Assembly: GCA_022396035.1 (NCBI GenBank)
Contig: JAIOXO010000012.1
Span: forward strand, 1 to 51,675
Direction of reading: 5' to 3'
Source: Actinomycetes bacterium
Lineage (GTDB): Bacteria; Actinomycetota; Humimicrobiia; Humimicrobiales; Humimicrobiaceae
DNA length: 51,675 nucleotides
The notes beneath the pieces were generated by a model. The model saw only the letters and a program-made list of their open reading frames with translations. It had not been told where the DNA came from and did no database searches. Both the position numbers and the translations under genes were made by a program. Below are positions 33,696 to 43,718 of the stretch, in pieces; the stretch's first letter is position 1; each line of letters starts with the position of its first letter.

Positions 33696-34715
33696 TTGCC
33701 CCAGCTTAGGAAAGATTTGATTACCGGTGACTGGGTAATAATTGCTACCGAGAGGGCCAAACGGCCGGATAAATTCAAGGGACAATCACAGGTAAGGCCA
33801 CCGGAAACCAATAACGCTACCTGCCCTTTTTGCGCCGGGAATGAAGACATGACTCCGCAGGAAGTTTTTACTATAGATAAGGTAATCAACAGAAAGCCAA
33901 ACCAGGAGGGCTGGCAGGTAAGAGTAGTGCCCAATAAATTTCCAGCCCTTATTTCCAAAGTAGGCCTCGATAGCTCTAAAATAGGTATTTATGATGTTAT
34001 GAGCGGCTTTGGTGTCCACGAAGTAATTATACTTACCCCCCAGCATATACGTGATATAGGTGATTTATCCCACCAGGAACTGGTATCCATGGTGACCGCT
34101 TACAAAAGCAGGATAGATGAGCTTAAAAAGGATGACCGTATAAAGTCTGTTATAATAATGCACAACCAGGGCAAGGAAGCAGGGGCATCGCTGGATCATA
34201 CCCATTCACAGCTGTTCGGGCTTCCCTTTATACCCCCAGTACTGGGCAAGGAATTAAGGGGGACCATTGCTTATTTTAATGACCATGACCGTTGTGCAAT
34301 GTGCGATATACTGGAATATGAGCAGCAGCAGCAGAAAAGAATAGTGTATATGGATCAGTATTTTATGGTGCTGCAGCCTTTTGCTTCCGGTTCCCCTTAT
34401 GAGACCTGGGTAGTGCCCCGGCAACATTCTCCAAATTTTGAAGATATTGATAAGCAGCAGATGCAGTCTTTCTGCAGATGTCTTAAGCTGGTGCTGGATT
34501 TTTTCTATCACCAGCTGGATAATCCTGCTTTTAATTATTATATCCATACCAGCCCTACTCTTATTGACACCGGTAAATATTATCACTGGCATCTTGAGCT
34601 GATTCCCAAACTTACCATAAAGGCAGGGTTTGAAATGGGAACCGGTGTAAACATAAATATTACTACTCCTGAATTTACCGCAGAATACATTAAGGAAAGG
34701 ATCAGCATACCCTGA
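33696..34715 (+). CDS. galT: GalT-type hexose-1-phosphate nucleotidylyltransferase
   Basis: This 339-residue HIT-superfamily enzyme transfers a nucleotidyl group to a sugar phosphate, as in the Leloir pathway. It shows DLITGDWVIIATERAKRP, zinc-type CPFCAG, GAEAGASLDHTHSQ-like KEAGASLDHTHSQLFG (variant of the HPHxQ nucleophile motif) and YHWHLELIP. The second zinc-type motif is CAMCD near residue 203. Homologues include galactose-1-phosphate uridylyltransferase and ADP-glucose phosphorylase; with glgA next door and no galK/galE, the second is worth considering. Start is TTG. Confidence 0.82.
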   Translation: MPQLRKDLITGDWVIIATERAKRPDKFKGQSQVRPPETNNATCPFCAGNEDMTPQEVFTIDKVINRKPNQEGWQVRVVPNKFPALISKVGLDSSKIGIYDVMSGFGVHEVIILTPQHIRDIGDLSHQELVSMVTAYKSRIDELKKDDRIKSVIIMHNQGKEAGASLDHTHSQLFGLPFIPPVLGKELRGTIAYFNDHDRCAMCDILEYEQQQQKRIVYMDQYFMVLQPFASGSPYETWVVPRQHSPNFEDIDKQQMQSFCRCLKLVLDFFYHQLDNPAFNYYIHTSPTLIDTGKYYHWHLELIPKLTIKAGFEMGTGVNINITTPEFTAEYIKERISIP

Positions 34716-34717
34716 TT

Positions 34718-36163
34718 ATGGCTGGAGATTTAATATCAGCAGTAAAACATACCATAACCAAATACAGGATGCTGGAAAAAGGAGACCGGGTTCTGGTTTC
34801 TGTTTCGGGAGGGCCGGATTCGGTGTTTCTGCTCCATGCCCTGGCCAGGATTGCTCCTGAATACCATCTGGGGATTGAAGTTTTTCATCTGGATCATGTT
34901 ACCCGGAGAGGTCAGTCTAAAAAAGATGCTTTATTTGTAAAAGAATTATGCACCAGGCTGGGTCTTGGTTTTACCCTCCGCCGGGAGGAAGCATCAAAGC
35001 TGGCCCAAGAAAGATCTGTATCTTTTCAGCAGGCAGCAAGAGATCTCAGGCTTAAATTTTTAGAGGAAACTGCTCTTTCTAAAGGCTGCAGCCGGATTGC
35101 GGTTGGTCATAATGCTGACGATAGCGTGGAGACAGTTTTTTTAAATCTGGTAAGGGGCTGCGGAGTAAGAGGGCTGGGCGGCATAAAGCCGGTTTGGGGT
35201 AATATAATAAGGCCGCTTATCTATACCTGGCGTAAAGATATTCTAAATTTTTTGGATTCTGAAGGTATTAGCTATTGCCTGGATAAAACCAATGTGGAAA
35301 ATGAGTATTTCCGAAACAGAATAAGGAATAGGCTGATTCCTTATATGGAAGAAAATATTTCACCAAACATAAAAAACAATATATCCCGTATGGCGGAAGT
35401 GGCAAGGCTGGAGGATGATTTTATGGGCCGACAGGCCAAAGAGATCATAGAAAAACAGGCAGAGATAATAACCAAAGACTCCCAAGAACTGGTGATTATT
35501 TTAGAAGCGGATAATTTCAATAACCTGCATACCGCTTTACAGAGAAGGGTTATTATAGAAGCTATTGGGTTGCTGAGGGGGCATGTGCAGGATATCAGTT
35601 TTAAAAATATTGAACAGATACTGGCCCTGGCCTGTCAGCAGGGAGAGTCCAGGCGGTTGCAGCCCTGCCAGAAAGTACTCATCTCCAGACAGAAGGACAG
35701 GATTCTTTTTATCAATCTGGCTTATGCAGACAGTCTTCCCCGCAAGTACAGAGCAATTTTTGAACACAAGCCTTTGCGGTATCGGCTGGATAAAGTCGAT
35801 GGCAGCATTAAATGCCTGGAAGGTTTTGGGGTAAACATTAAAGCCAGAATAATGGATAAGCCGGAGAAGAAACTTTACCGGTCTGCCAAAGGTTTTGAAG
35901 CATTCATGGATTATGATAAAATAAGGTTTCCTGTTAAAATAAGAAGCTGGGAGAGGGGTGACCGTTTTTTCCCACTGGGCCGAGTGCATGAGAGAAAATT
36001 ACAGGATTTTTTTACCGACCTTAAAATCCCCGGATATCTGAGAAGTATGGTTCCAATTTTTGAAGACAGGGAAAAAATTATATGGGTGGGCGGATACAGG
36101 ATCGATGAAAGGGTAAAAATTGGCTCCGGGACCAGCAAGGTCCTATATATAAGAATATTATAA
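34718..36163 (+). CDS. tilS: tRNA(Ile)-lysidine synthetase
   Basis: TilS converts C34 of the AUA-reading tRNA-Ile to lysidine using ATP, an essential step. The PP-loop SVSGGPDSVFLLHAL is near residue 27, VFHLDHVTR near 56, GHNADDSVETVFLNL near 131 and RNRIRNRLIP near 205; C-terminal TilS domains reach residue 481. It follows galT after 2 bp and is followed by hpt, the common tilS-hpt-ftsH order of many bacteria. Confidence 0.95.
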   Translation: MAGDLISAVKHTITKYRMLEKGDRVLVSVSGGPDSVFLLHALARIAPEYHLGIEVFHLDHVTRRGQSKKDALFVKELCTRLGLGFTLRREEASKLAQERSVSFQQAARDLRLKFLEETALSKGCSRIAVGHNADDSVETVFLNLVRGCGVRGLGGIKPVWGNIIRPLIYTWRKDILNFLDSEGISYCLDKTNVENEYFRNRIRNRLIPYMEENISPNIKNNISRMAEVARLEDDFMGRQAKEIIEKQAEIITKDSQELVIILEADNFNNLHTALQRRVIIEAIGLLRGHVQDISFKNIEQILALACQQGESRRLQPCQKVLISRQKDRILFINLAYADSLPRKYRAIFEHKPLRYRLDKVDGSIKCLEGFGVNIKARIMDKPEKKLYRSAKGFEAFMDYDKIRFPVKIRSWERGDRFFPLGRVHERKLQDFFTDLKIPGYLRSMVPIFEDREKIIWVGGYRIDERVKIGSGTSKVLYIRIL

Positions 36164-36186
36164 GGATAATTTAAGAAGAGGTATTT

Positions 36187-36762
36187 ATGAGCTGCTACGA
36201 ATATCAAAGAGACAAAGATGGCCAGCTGATAGTAGAGGGAAAAACCAGGATTAAAGTGCTTATCAGCGAACAGGAGCTGCAGGAAAAAATCACGAAGCTG
36301 GGCCAGAGGATAACCAAGGATTATTCCGGGAAAAACCCGGTATTAATTTCTATATTAAGGGGTTCCTTTATTTTTGTAGCTGATATTTGCCGGCATATAG
36401 AGATACCGGTAGTTTTTGATTTTATGGCGGTGTCCAGTTATGGTAATTCCAAGGTCAGTTCGGGGATAGTAAGGATAACCAAGGACCTGGAATTCAATAT
36501 TGAAAACAAGGAAGTTCTTATAATTGAGGATATAGTGGATTCCGGGCGGACCCTTAATTATCTGGTTAAGAACCTGGGGGCCAGAAATCCAAAATCTATA
36601 GAAGTATGTGCCCTTCTGGATAAGAAGGTGCCCAGAAAACAGGAGAATAAAATAAAGTATAAAGGTTTTGACATTCCCAATAAATTTGTAGTGGGTTACG
36701 GGCTTGATTTTGCCGAGAAATACCGCAACCTTCCTTTTATCGGGTATATTGAAAATGAGTAG
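36187..36762 (+). CDS. hpt: Hypoxanthine phosphoribosyltransferase
   Basis: This purine-salvage enzyme makes IMP/GMP from hypoxanthine or guanine and PRPP. The PRPP-binding loop VLIIEDIVDSGRTLNYL lies near residue 112, PVLISILRGSFIF near 55 and VGYGLDFAEKYRNLPFIG at the end. At 191 residues it carries about a 10-residue N-terminal extension. AGAAGAGG precedes the ATG. It lies between tilS and ftsH in the standard order. Confidence 0.94.
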   Translation: MSCYEYQRDKDGQLIVEGKTRIKVLISEQELQEKITKLGQRITKDYSGKNPVLISILRGSFIFVADICRHIEIPVVFDFMAVSSYGNSKVSSGIVRITKDLEFNIENKEVLIIEDIVDSGRTLNYLVKNLGARNPKSIEVCALLDKKVPRKQENKIKYKGFDIPNKFVVGYGLDFAEKYRNLPFIGYIENE

Positions 36763-36794
36763 TAATTATATTATTATCTAATGGGCAATTTACA

Positions 36795-36818
36795 AGGCAG
36801 GAAAGTTGCCTAATTTTT
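36795..36818 (+). terminator. Weak hairpin with T-run between hpt and ftsH
   Basis: AGGCA (36795-36799) can pair with TGCCT (36807-36811) around a 7-base loop, followed by AATTTTT. The 5-bp stem is short, so it may only attenuate. Confidence 0.3.
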
Positions 36819-36838
36819 AAAAGAGGAGTTGTTTTAAT

Positions 36839-38719
36839 TTGAAAAAAGAACCTGACAATAAGGGTTTTAAAAATAGAAGTTTTAAGAATATAGCTCTGCT
36901 TATACTGCTTATAGTAGTAATGTTTTTAATATTTAGAAATCCCCTGTTTATGACCCAGCAAACCGAAGAGCTGACCATGAACGAGTTTGTGCAATTGATA
37001 AGGGACGGGGGTATAAGTACAGAAGAGCCCATGGTAGTAATGGGGGAGGATAATTCTGTCGAAGGTACGCTTGCTGACGGTACTCCTTTTACCGTGTCTT
37101 TTCTGGAAAACTATGATGTAAGCCAGCTGCTGTTAGAGGAAGGAATCCCCTTCAGGGTAGATAACCAGCAGCAATCCATATGGCTTCAAATTATTATAAG
37201 CGCCCTCCCCTTCATTATTATGTTCGGCCTTATATTCTTTATGATGAATCAGCTGCAGGGCGGAGGTTCCAAAGTTATGCAGTTTGGTAAAAGCAAGGCC
37301 AGGCTTTCCAACAAGGGAAAACAAAGGGTTACCTTCAAGGATGTGGCTGGTGTAGATGAAGCAGTGGAAGAGCTAAGAGAAATAGAGGAATTCTTGGAGA
37401 ACCCCAAGAAGTTTAAGGAAATCGGAGCCAAGATACCCAAGGGAGTTTTATTGTTTGGTCCTCCGGGAACAGGAAAAACTTTGCTGGCCAGAGCTGTAGC
37501 CGGTGAAGCCGGAGTTCCGTTTTTTAGTATCAGCGGTTCTGAATTTGTAGAGATGTTTGTGGGTGTAGGTGCATCCAGGGTAAGAGATTTATTTGCACAG
37601 GCTAAAGCCAGCCAGCCTTCCATTATTTTTATGGATGAAATTGATGCAGTGGGAAGGCACAGAGGCGCTGGGCTGGGAGGCGGACATGATGAAAGAGAGC
37701 AGACCCTTAACCAGTTACTGGTAGAAATGGATGGTTTTGACGTTGACAGCACGGTAATACTTATAGCCGCTACCAACCGGCCGGACATACTGGATCCTGC
37801 ACTGCTTAGGCCGGGAAGATTTGACCGGCAGATAGTGGTAGACCGTCCAGACCTTAACGGCAGGGAACAGATACTGAAGATACATTCCAAGGATAAGCCC
37901 CTGAATAAGGATATAAATTTAAAGACTATTGCCAAACAAACCCCCGGGTTTACAGGAGCGGACCTGGCCAACCTGTTTAATGAGGCTTCACTTCTGGCTG
38001 CCAGGAGAAATAAGAAGAAGATAACCATGCTGGAAATTGAAGAAGCGGTAGAAAGGGTTATTGCCGGACCGGAAAAGAAAAACAGGGTGATAAGTGAAAA
38101 AGAAAAGAAAATAATTGCTTACCATGAATCAGGCCACGCAATGCTTTCTTATGTTCTGCCCAATACTGATCCTATACATAAAATATCCATTATTTCTAGA
38201 GGAAGGGCTCTGGGCTATGTGATGTCTTTGCCCGAAGAAGATAGATTCTTGAAATCCAAGAGAGAGCTTATGGATAATATTACCCAGCTTCTGGGAGGCA
38301 GAGTAAGCGAGGAGCTTAACTTTGATGATATCACTTCTGGTGCCCAGAACGATCTAGAAAGGGCAACCAGACTGGCCAGAAAAATGATTACCGAGTTTGG
38401 GATGAGTGAAAAGCTGGGGCCCATAACCTTTAAGGGTGAGTCCGAGGACGAGGTATTTTTAGGCAGGGACATAACCAGCAAGCCCCATTACAGTGACAAG
38501 GTGGCTTCACTTATTGATGAAGAAGTACATGACCTGATTATCGGTTGCTACAACCAGGCCAAGAAGATAATTACTGAAAACAGTGAAGCCCTGTCTAAAT
38601 TGGCCCAGGAACTGGTAGATAAGGAAACCCTGCACCGGAAGGATGTACTGAAACTTCTTTCTGATGTTAAAAGCCATAAAAAATCCAAACAGGATAGTAC
38701 CAGCACCCGGAAGTCATGA
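36839..38719 (+). CDS. ftsH: ATP-dependent zinc metalloprotease FtsH
   Basis: FtsH degrades misfolded membrane and regulatory proteins. Two membrane helices (about 17-35 and 118-138) flank a periplasmic segment; the AAA domain has Walker A GPPGTGKT, Walker [12 protein letters not shown] and the second region of homology [18 protein letters not shown]; the zinc protease site is HESGH. 626 residues is standard. Start is TTG with AGAGGAG upstream. The stop overlaps the next gene by 4 bp. Confidence 0.97.
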   Translation: MKKEPDNKGFKNRSFKNIALLILLIVVMFLIFRNPLFMTQQTEELTMNEFVQLIRDGGISTEEPMVVMGEDNSVEGTLADGTPFTVSFLENYDVSQLLLEEGIPFRVDNQQQSIWLQIIISALPFIIMFGLIFFMMNQLQGGGSKVMQFGKSKARLSNKGKQRVTFKDVAGVDEAVEELREIEEFLENPKKFKEIGAKIPKGVLLFGPPGTGKTLLARAVAGEAGVPFFSISGSEFVEMFVGVGASRVRDLFAQAKASQPSIIFMDEIDAVGRHRGAGLGGGHDEREQTLNQLLVEMDGFDVDSTVILIAATNRPDILDPALLRPGRFDRQIVVDRPDLNGREQILKIHSKDKPLNKDINLKTIAKQTPGFTGADLANLFNEASLLAARRNKKKITMLEIEEAVERVIAGPEKKNRVISEKEKKIIAYHESGHAMLSYVLPNTDPIHKISIISRGRALGYVMSLPEEDRFLKSKRELMDNITQLLGGRVSEELNFDDITSGAQNDLERATRLARKMITEFGMSEKLGPITFKGESEDEVFLGRDITSKPHYSDKVASLIDEEVHDLIIGCYNQAKKIITENSEALSKLAQELVDKETLHRKDVLKLLSDVKSHKKSKQDSTSTRKS

Positions 38720-39750
38720 GGTACAAGATACTGGGCAGGACCAATCTTAGAGTATCTGAAATTGGTTTTGGGGCTATCCAGTTTGCCAGAATTCCCTTGA
38801 AAGAATCAATTGACCTGGTCAGACAGGCATATGAAGAAGGTATAAATTTTATAGATACCGCCCATATGTACCCTGACAGTGAGCACATACTGGGGAAAGC
38901 TATCCAGGGCATAAGGGACTCCCTTATAATTTCTTCCAAATCTTTAAGCACTGATAAAAAAGAGTTTCTGTCCCAGCTGAATACCAGCCTGTCCAGACTG
39001 GGCACAGACTATATTGATATCTTCATGTTTCATGATGCTTCCAAAAAGGAAAAGCTGGATGAGCTGGCTGACCATGGAGTAATTGAAGCGCTAATAGAGC
39101 AGAAGAAGCAGGGAAAAATAAGACACATCGGTTTTTCCTGCCATAATCCGGAAATAATTGAAAATTATTACAGCCTGAGAGATTTCTCGGTAATAATGAT
39201 GCCCACCAATTTTGTGGCGCTAGAATTTTTGCAGGACAGTATATACCGGAGACTGGTGGATAATAATATTGGAATCCTGGGCATGAAGCCTCTGGGGGGA
39301 GGTAGACTGGATGATGCCGGGTTATGCCTGAGGTTTTTGAAACAATATGATCATATAATACCGGTAGTGGGCATGGAATCCTTGCTGCAGATAAAACAGA
39401 ACATTGCCCATATGGGAAATGAACAAACCCTGAACAAGCAGGATCTGGAAAAGATATCCAGTATCAGAAAAGAGCTGGGAGACAGGTTCTGCAGGGGATG
39501 CAGATACTGTATGCCCTGTCCCCAGGGAATTGATATTTATGAGCTTAATTTTTTAAAGGTAGTCTATGATCAGTTTCCTATCCATGAATACTTAACCAGG
39601 AAAAGGACAGAAGCGGTAAAGCAGCTGGATGACTGCACCCAGTGTGGACAATGCGAAGAGCAGTGTCCATACGGCCTGGATATAGTGGATATGATGTCTG
39701 AAAACAGGGATTTTTATTTTAAAAAACTCAAGCAATACGGCAAATGCTAA
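38716..39750 (+). CDS. Aldo/keto reductase with C-terminal Fe-S domain
   Basis: 344 residues: an aldo/keto reductase barrel (about 1-260; [34 protein letters not shown]) followed by a ferredoxin-like tail with [13 protein letters not shown] near 255 and [14 protein letters not shown] near 306, enough cysteines for two [4Fe-4S] clusters. This architecture is widespread in anaerobes; its substrate is not established. In canonical reductases a Tyr and Lys form the active site; Tyr in AHMY is visible and a Lys in SSKS follows. Its start overlaps the ftsH stop (ATGA). Confidence 0.9.
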   Translation: MRYKILGRTNLRVSEIGFGAIQFARIPLKESIDLVRQAYEEGINFIDTAHMYPDSEHILGKAIQGIRDSLIISSKSLSTDKKEFLSQLNTSLSRLGTDYIDIFMFHDASKKEKLDELADHGVIEALIEQKKQGKIRHIGFSCHNPEIIENYYSLRDFSVIMMPTNFVALEFLQDSIYRRLVDNNIGILGMKPLGGGRLDDAGLCLRFLKQYDHIIPVVGMESLLQIKQNIAHMGNEQTLNKQDLEKISSIRKELGDRFCRGCRYCMPCPQGIDIYELNFLKVVYDQFPIHEYLTRKRTEAVKQLDDCTQCGQCEEQCPYGLDIVDMMSENRDFYFKKLKQYGKC

Positions 39751-39871
39751 CTGTAGTTAATTACTGGTTGAAATAAAGTTTAGACTGCCCCATCTCTTAT
39801 TTTACTACCAATTAAGATATAATCTTTTATAATATTTATTATATTTACCATTTAAGGCTGGGAGTAGGCCA

Positions 39872-40441
39872 GTGGATAAAAAAATGATAGAGGAAGGTGT
39901 GGCCCTTATACTAAAGGGTATTGGGGAAGACCCTTGCAGGGAAGGGCTGGTGGGCACACCCAAAAGAGTCGCGGATATGTACGAAGAAATATTTTCTGGA
40001 ATAGGCACCGATCCTGCCCGGGAGCTGGGATCCATGTTTGATGAAAATCATGATGAGATAATACTGGTAAAAGACATCCCTTTCTATTCTGTATGTGAGC
40101 ATCACCTGGTTCCATTTATCGGTAAGGCCCATATTGCTTATGTTCCCAATAAAAGCGGTAAGATTGTGGGGCTGAGCAAGCTTACCCGGGTACTGGAAGT
40201 AGTGGCCAAAAGGCCCCAGGTTCAGGAGAGGCTTACCAGCATAGTGGCGGATACCATTATGGGTACCATTGAACCCCGGGGAGTAATGGTGGTGGTAGAA
40301 GCTGAACACCTGTGCATGAGCATGAGGGGGGTAAAAAAACCAAATACTAAAACAGTTACCTCTGCGGTAAGGGGCATCTTCAGAAATAACCATGCTACCC
40401 GGGCCGAAGTCATGTCTTTGATAAGCAACAGGGACCGGTAG
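39872..40441 (+). CDS. folE: GTP cyclohydrolase I
   Basis: FolE converts GTP to dihydroneopterin triphosphate, the first folate step. Zinc and substrate motifs are [16 protein letters not shown] (near residue 73), [22 protein letters not shown] and [12 protein letters not shown]. 189 residues is normal. Start is GTG with GGGAG upstream. It heads a tight folE-folP-folBK cluster with 3-bp and overlapping junctions. Confidence 0.96.
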   Translation: MDKKMIEEGVALILKGIGEDPCREGLVGTPKRVADMYEEIFSGIGTDPARELGSMFDENHDEIILVKDIPFYSVCEHHLVPFIGKAHIAYVPNKSGKIVGLSKLTRVLEVVAKRPQVQERLTSIVADTIMGTIEPRGVMVVVEAEHLCMSMRGVKKPNTKTVTSAVRGIFRNNHATRAEVMSLISNRDR

Positions 40442-40444
40442 GTT

Positions 40445-41653
40445 ATGACTGCCAGGATAAATATAAGGGGATTAAATTTTAAAAATGAACAGGAAGCTAT
40501 GGAGGAATTTGCCAGGATCGGCTCTACCCCGCCGGGCAGCAAGATAATGGCATCCAAGGCTTTGCCTCTGGCCTTAAAAGTAAGCGGCATCGGCCATGTA
40601 GCAGCAAATATTTTAAAGCAGGAGGCTCTGGCCAGGGGAGGCGATGTGGTAACTTCCCGGGACAGTCTGCTGGCTAAAGAGGGCGCTACCCAGGTAATAA
40701 TTATCGGAACTGAAAATATGATGAAGAACCTGGCCCAGAAGATAAGGCTGCAGCTTTTTGGATTAAAGGAATTGGCCCGGGAACTGGATAGGTACCTGAA
40801 GGGCTTAAACCAGGAGACTTATTTTACGGTTAACCATAAACGCTATAATCTGGATACAGACTATCTGATTATGGGAATACTTAATGCCACTCCCGATTCT
40901 TTCTATGACGGTGGCTATTATTACCATCCAGAAGATGCTGAAAAAAGGGTTAACCAGATGATAGATGAAGGTGCCGATATCATTGATATTGGCGGCATGT
41001 CCACCCGGCCCGGTTCAGATCCGGTAAGTATAGACCAGGAGATTGAAAGAACGGTTCCCCTGATTAAAAACATAAGAGCAACTAGCGATATCCTTATTTC
41101 CATAGACACCTACCGCAAAGAAGTAGCGGAACAGGCAGCTGCCGCAGGGGCAGATATAGTAAATGATATAAGCGCTTTAAGCTTTGACCGGCAGATGGCC
41201 GGGTTTTTGGGGGACAGCGGCTTAAGTGTGGTAATGATGCATATGAAGGGAACCCCCAAAGATATGCAGAAAAATCCTGTTTACGAAGATGTGGTAAGCG
41301 AGGTTTATGCTTACCTTGATGCTGCTGCCGGCAGGGCAGTAGCTGCAGGTATAGAGCGGGATAAAATAGTAGTTGATCCGGGGATAGGTTTTGGCAAGAC
41401 TGCCGGGCATAACTTGGCAATATTAAAAAAACTGGCTGAGTTCAGATACCTGGGTTACCCTGTTCTTCTGGGGGCTTCCAGGAAGTCCTTTATGGGCAAG
41501 ACCCTGGATCTTGAAGTGGAGCAGAGGATGTTACCCAGCTTGGCAGTAGCGGCACATGCCTACCTTAACGGTGCCAGAATATTCAGGGTCCATGATGTGG
41601 AGCAGACCAGAATGGCGCTGGATATGGTAAAGAATATAGAGGCGGTTAGCTGA
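40445..41653 (+). CDS. folP: Dihydropteroate synthase with N-terminal extension
   Basis: FolP joins pABA to hydroxymethyl-dihydropterin pyrophosphate. The synthase barrel is about residues 135-402: IMGILNATPDSFYDGG (loop 1), IIDIGGMSTRPGSDPV, DIVNDISAL, VVDPGIGFGK and GASRKSFMG. The first 130 residues are an extra domain (MTARINIRGLNF..., ASKALPLALKVSGIG) also known from some Firmicutes and archaeal enzymes; its role is unclear to me. The stop overlaps the next ATG (TGATG). Confidence 0.94.
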   Translation: MTARINIRGLNFKNEQEAMEEFARIGSTPPGSKIMASKALPLALKVSGIGHVAANILKQEALARGGDVVTSRDSLLAKEGATQVIIIGTENMMKNLAQKIRLQLFGLKELARELDRYLKGLNQETYFTVNHKRYNLDTDYLIMGILNATPDSFYDGGYYYHPEDAEKRVNQMIDEGADIIDIGGMSTRPGSDPVSIDQEIERTVPLIKNIRATSDILISIDTYRKEVAEQAAAAGADIVNDISALSFDRQMAGFLGDSGLSVVMMHMKGTPKDMQKNPVYEDVVSEVYAYLDAAAGRAVAAGIERDKIVVDPGIGFGKTAGHNLAILKKLAEFRYLGYPVLLGASRKSFMGKTLDLEVEQRMLPSLAVAAHAYLNGARIFRVHDVEQTRMALDMVKNIEAVS

Positions 41654-42525
41654 TGCACAGGATAGCTATAAATGGTTTAAAACTGTATGGTTTTCACGGG
41701 GTAAACCCTGAAGAAAAAACAGAGGGCCAGCCTTTTGTCTATGACATAACTATAATTACCCCGGCACAGGATTTCATTGGCAATGATAGTATTGAAAATA
41801 CTATAAACTATTCACAGGTTATAGAGGTAGTAAAGAAAATAAATGACAGTCAGAAGTTTGATCTTCTGGAGACATTGTCCCAGGTGGTAGCACATAAAAT
41901 AATGGACCGGTTCAGCCGGGCAGAAGAGGTGCGGGTTTCGGTTAAAAAAACTCAGCCGCCCATAGCAGAAGATATGGATAGTGTGGGGGTAGAATACAGG
42001 GTGAAAAGAGACGCTGGTACCTGCAGGGTTATGCTGTCACTGGGCAGCAATATGGGAGATAGCCTCCGGTTGATGAAGCAGGCAGTAGAATTAATAAGTT
42101 TATATCCTGGATTAAAAATAAATAAACTGTCCTCGGTTTACAGAACCCAGCCCATGTATGAGCGGGACCAGAAGGATTTTTTAAATATGACAGCAGAAGT
42201 ATTGGTTCAAAAGGGGGTTGACCCTTTTGAGTTTCTTGGATTCTTAAAAGGTGTAGAGTTTAAGCTGGGAAGAAAAGAAAAAAAATCCAGGTATGGACCT
42301 CGGTCCATAGATATAGACATTGTCTGGTGGGATAATGTTGAAATTAATTCTCCTTTTCTGACCTTGCCCCATCCGGGATTAAAACAAAGAAATTTTGTAT
42401 TGGTTCCCCTGATGGAAATAAAACCGGATTTTAAAATTGAGGGAAAACCGGTAGGAAGCTATCTGGAAGAAAAAAAATTTGAGGAAAAGGTAACCAGGAT
42501 AGAGAATGCAAAAATTACCTTATAA
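41653..42525 (+). CDS. folBK: Bifunctional dihydroneopterin aldolase / HPPK
   Basis: One 290-residue polypeptide carries two successive folate enzymes. Residues 1-118 are the FolB aldolase (RIAINGLKLYGFHGV, conserved ETLSQVVA helix, VRVSVKKTQPPI). Residues 125-290 are FolK (MLSLGSNMGDS, SSVYRTQPMYERDQKDFLNM, YGPRSIDIDIVWW, LPHPGLKQRNFVLVPL). Fusion of FolB and FolK is known in several lineages. It overlaps folP by one base. No pabA/pabB or folC gene is in the window. Confidence 0.94.
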   Translation: MHRIAINGLKLYGFHGVNPEEKTEGQPFVYDITIITPAQDFIGNDSIENTINYSQVIEVVKKINDSQKFDLLETLSQVVAHKIMDRFSRAEEVRVSVKKTQPPIAEDMDSVGVEYRVKRDAGTCRVMLSLGSNMGDSLRLMKQAVELISLYPGLKINKLSSVYRTQPMYERDQKDFLNMTAEVLVQKGVDPFEFLGFLKGVEFKLGRKEKKSRYGPRSIDIDIVWWDNVEINSPFLTLPHPGLKQRNFVLVPLMEIKPDFKIEGKPVGSYLEEKKFEEKVTRIENAKITL

Positions 42526-42533
42526 GCAGGATT

Positions 42534-43718
42534 ATGTTAGGTTCTAAAGAAGCACAGGATAAGATATTAGAATTTAATTATAAAGTCAGGAAGGGCAGTA
42601 TTGATTTACTGGACAGCCTGGGGCTGGTGCTAAGTAGAGACATAATAGCGGGGTCAGATATTCCTTTCAGCAACCGTTTCAGGGTAGAGGGGTTTGCGGT
42701 AAGGGCAATAGATATAAAAGGGGCTGACCGCAGCTACCCGGTAAGGCTTAAGATAGCAAAACAGGCACCGGCCAGGGATACTGTTCTGGAACCAGGTTTC
42801 TGTATTCCGGTAAGGGCAGGAGATCCGGTACCTGAAGGCAGTGACTGTGTGGTAGGTAAAGACACAGCTGAAACCGGCCAGAAGGATGTGCTGGTATATC
42901 AGGAATGTGAACCTGGCCGCAATGTGGTTTGCAGGGGCCAGGATATAAAAAAAGGCCAGGCTGCTTTTAGTTGCGGACATAAGATAGAAGCCAGCCATGT
43001 AGGTTTGCTGGCCTGGCTGGGATTTAAACAGGTAGAAGTTTTCCTGCCGCCCCGGCTGGCCATATTGGGGATTAATAGAAAAGGGGTTGACGTCCAGGAT
43101 TCACCTGGCCTAACTGTCGGATCGCTGTCCAGGGCTATGGGAATAGAGAGCAGATTGCAGCAGGCAGTGTACGGAGAAGATAATTTACAGAAAGCTATAG
43201 ATAGTTCATTATCTGAAAATGATGCCCTGATTATAACTGGAGACGGTACTGTAGGTGAATACGGTTTTATAAATGATCTGATGTCGGGTGCCGGTACCGA
43301 ACTAATTTTCTGGAAGGTTAACCAGCAGCCGGGCAAAAACCTGGCTTTTGTAAGCAGGCAAGAAAAACCTGTTTTCTGTATGGGCGGCAGCATACCCTCA
43401 TTGCTAATTTGTTTCAGATACTATGTTTATCCTTTTTTAGCCAGAGCCATGGGGAGGACTGATATCGGGGGTCCGGTAGTTCAGGCCCGAGCCCTGCAGA
43501 AGGTTGTCCACCGGAGGGGCAGAACCGATTTTATGCTGGTTAGGGCTGACAGGCAGAAAGGTTATGTTTTTTCTCCTGCCTGCACAGACAGGCAGGGGCT
43601 GTTTGATTGTCTCAGGGATGCGGCGGGGATGGTCTCGATGGCTGAAGATACCGGTGATATTATGGCCGGGGACACAATAGAGGTAATGCTATTTAGTAAA
43701 AATGAAAAGACTGTTTAA
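42534..43718 (+). CDS. Divergent MoeA-like protein
   Basis: MoeA inserts molybdenum into adenylated molybdopterin. This 394-residue protein has the MoeA domain order but altered motifs: RVEGFAV replaces SxMDGYAV, VRAGDPVPEGSD replaces TGAplPegaD, ITGDGTVGEYGF replaces TGGxSxGxyD, and MGGSIPS replaces the LPGNPxS loop. The C-terminal domain IV (AGDTIEVMLF) is kept. Loss of the substrate-facing Asp and Gly-rich loops suggests changed chemistry or decay of function, not a canonical insertase. It sits between folBK and a membrane protein (17-bp overlap). It may relate to the formate dehydrogenase cofactor, which would need a functional MoeA. Confidence 0.72.
   Translation: MLGSKEAQDKILEFNYKVRKGSIDLLDSLGLVLSRDIIAGSDIPFSNRFRVEGFAVRAIDIKGADRSYPVRLKIAKQAPARDTVLEPGFCIPVRAGDPVPEGSDCVVGKDTAETGQKDVLVYQECEPGRNVVCRGQDIKKGQAAFSCGHKIEASHVGLLAWLGFKQVEVFLPPRLAILGINRKGVDVQDSPGLTVGSLSRAMGIESRLQQAVYGEDNLQKAIDSSLSENDALIITGDGTVGEYGFINDLMSGAGTELIFWKVNQQPGKNLAFVSRQEKPVFCMGGSIPSLLICFRYYVYPFLARAMGRTDIGGPVVQARALQKVVHRRGRTDFMLVRADRQKGYVFSPACTDRQGLFDCLRDAAGMVSMAEDTGDIMAGDTIEVMLFSKNEKTV

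Noticed and set aside
37249-38028. 259-residue minus-strand open frame opposite ftsH
   Set aside because: It lies antisense to the AAA domain and has shadow-like composition; ftsH explains the sequence.
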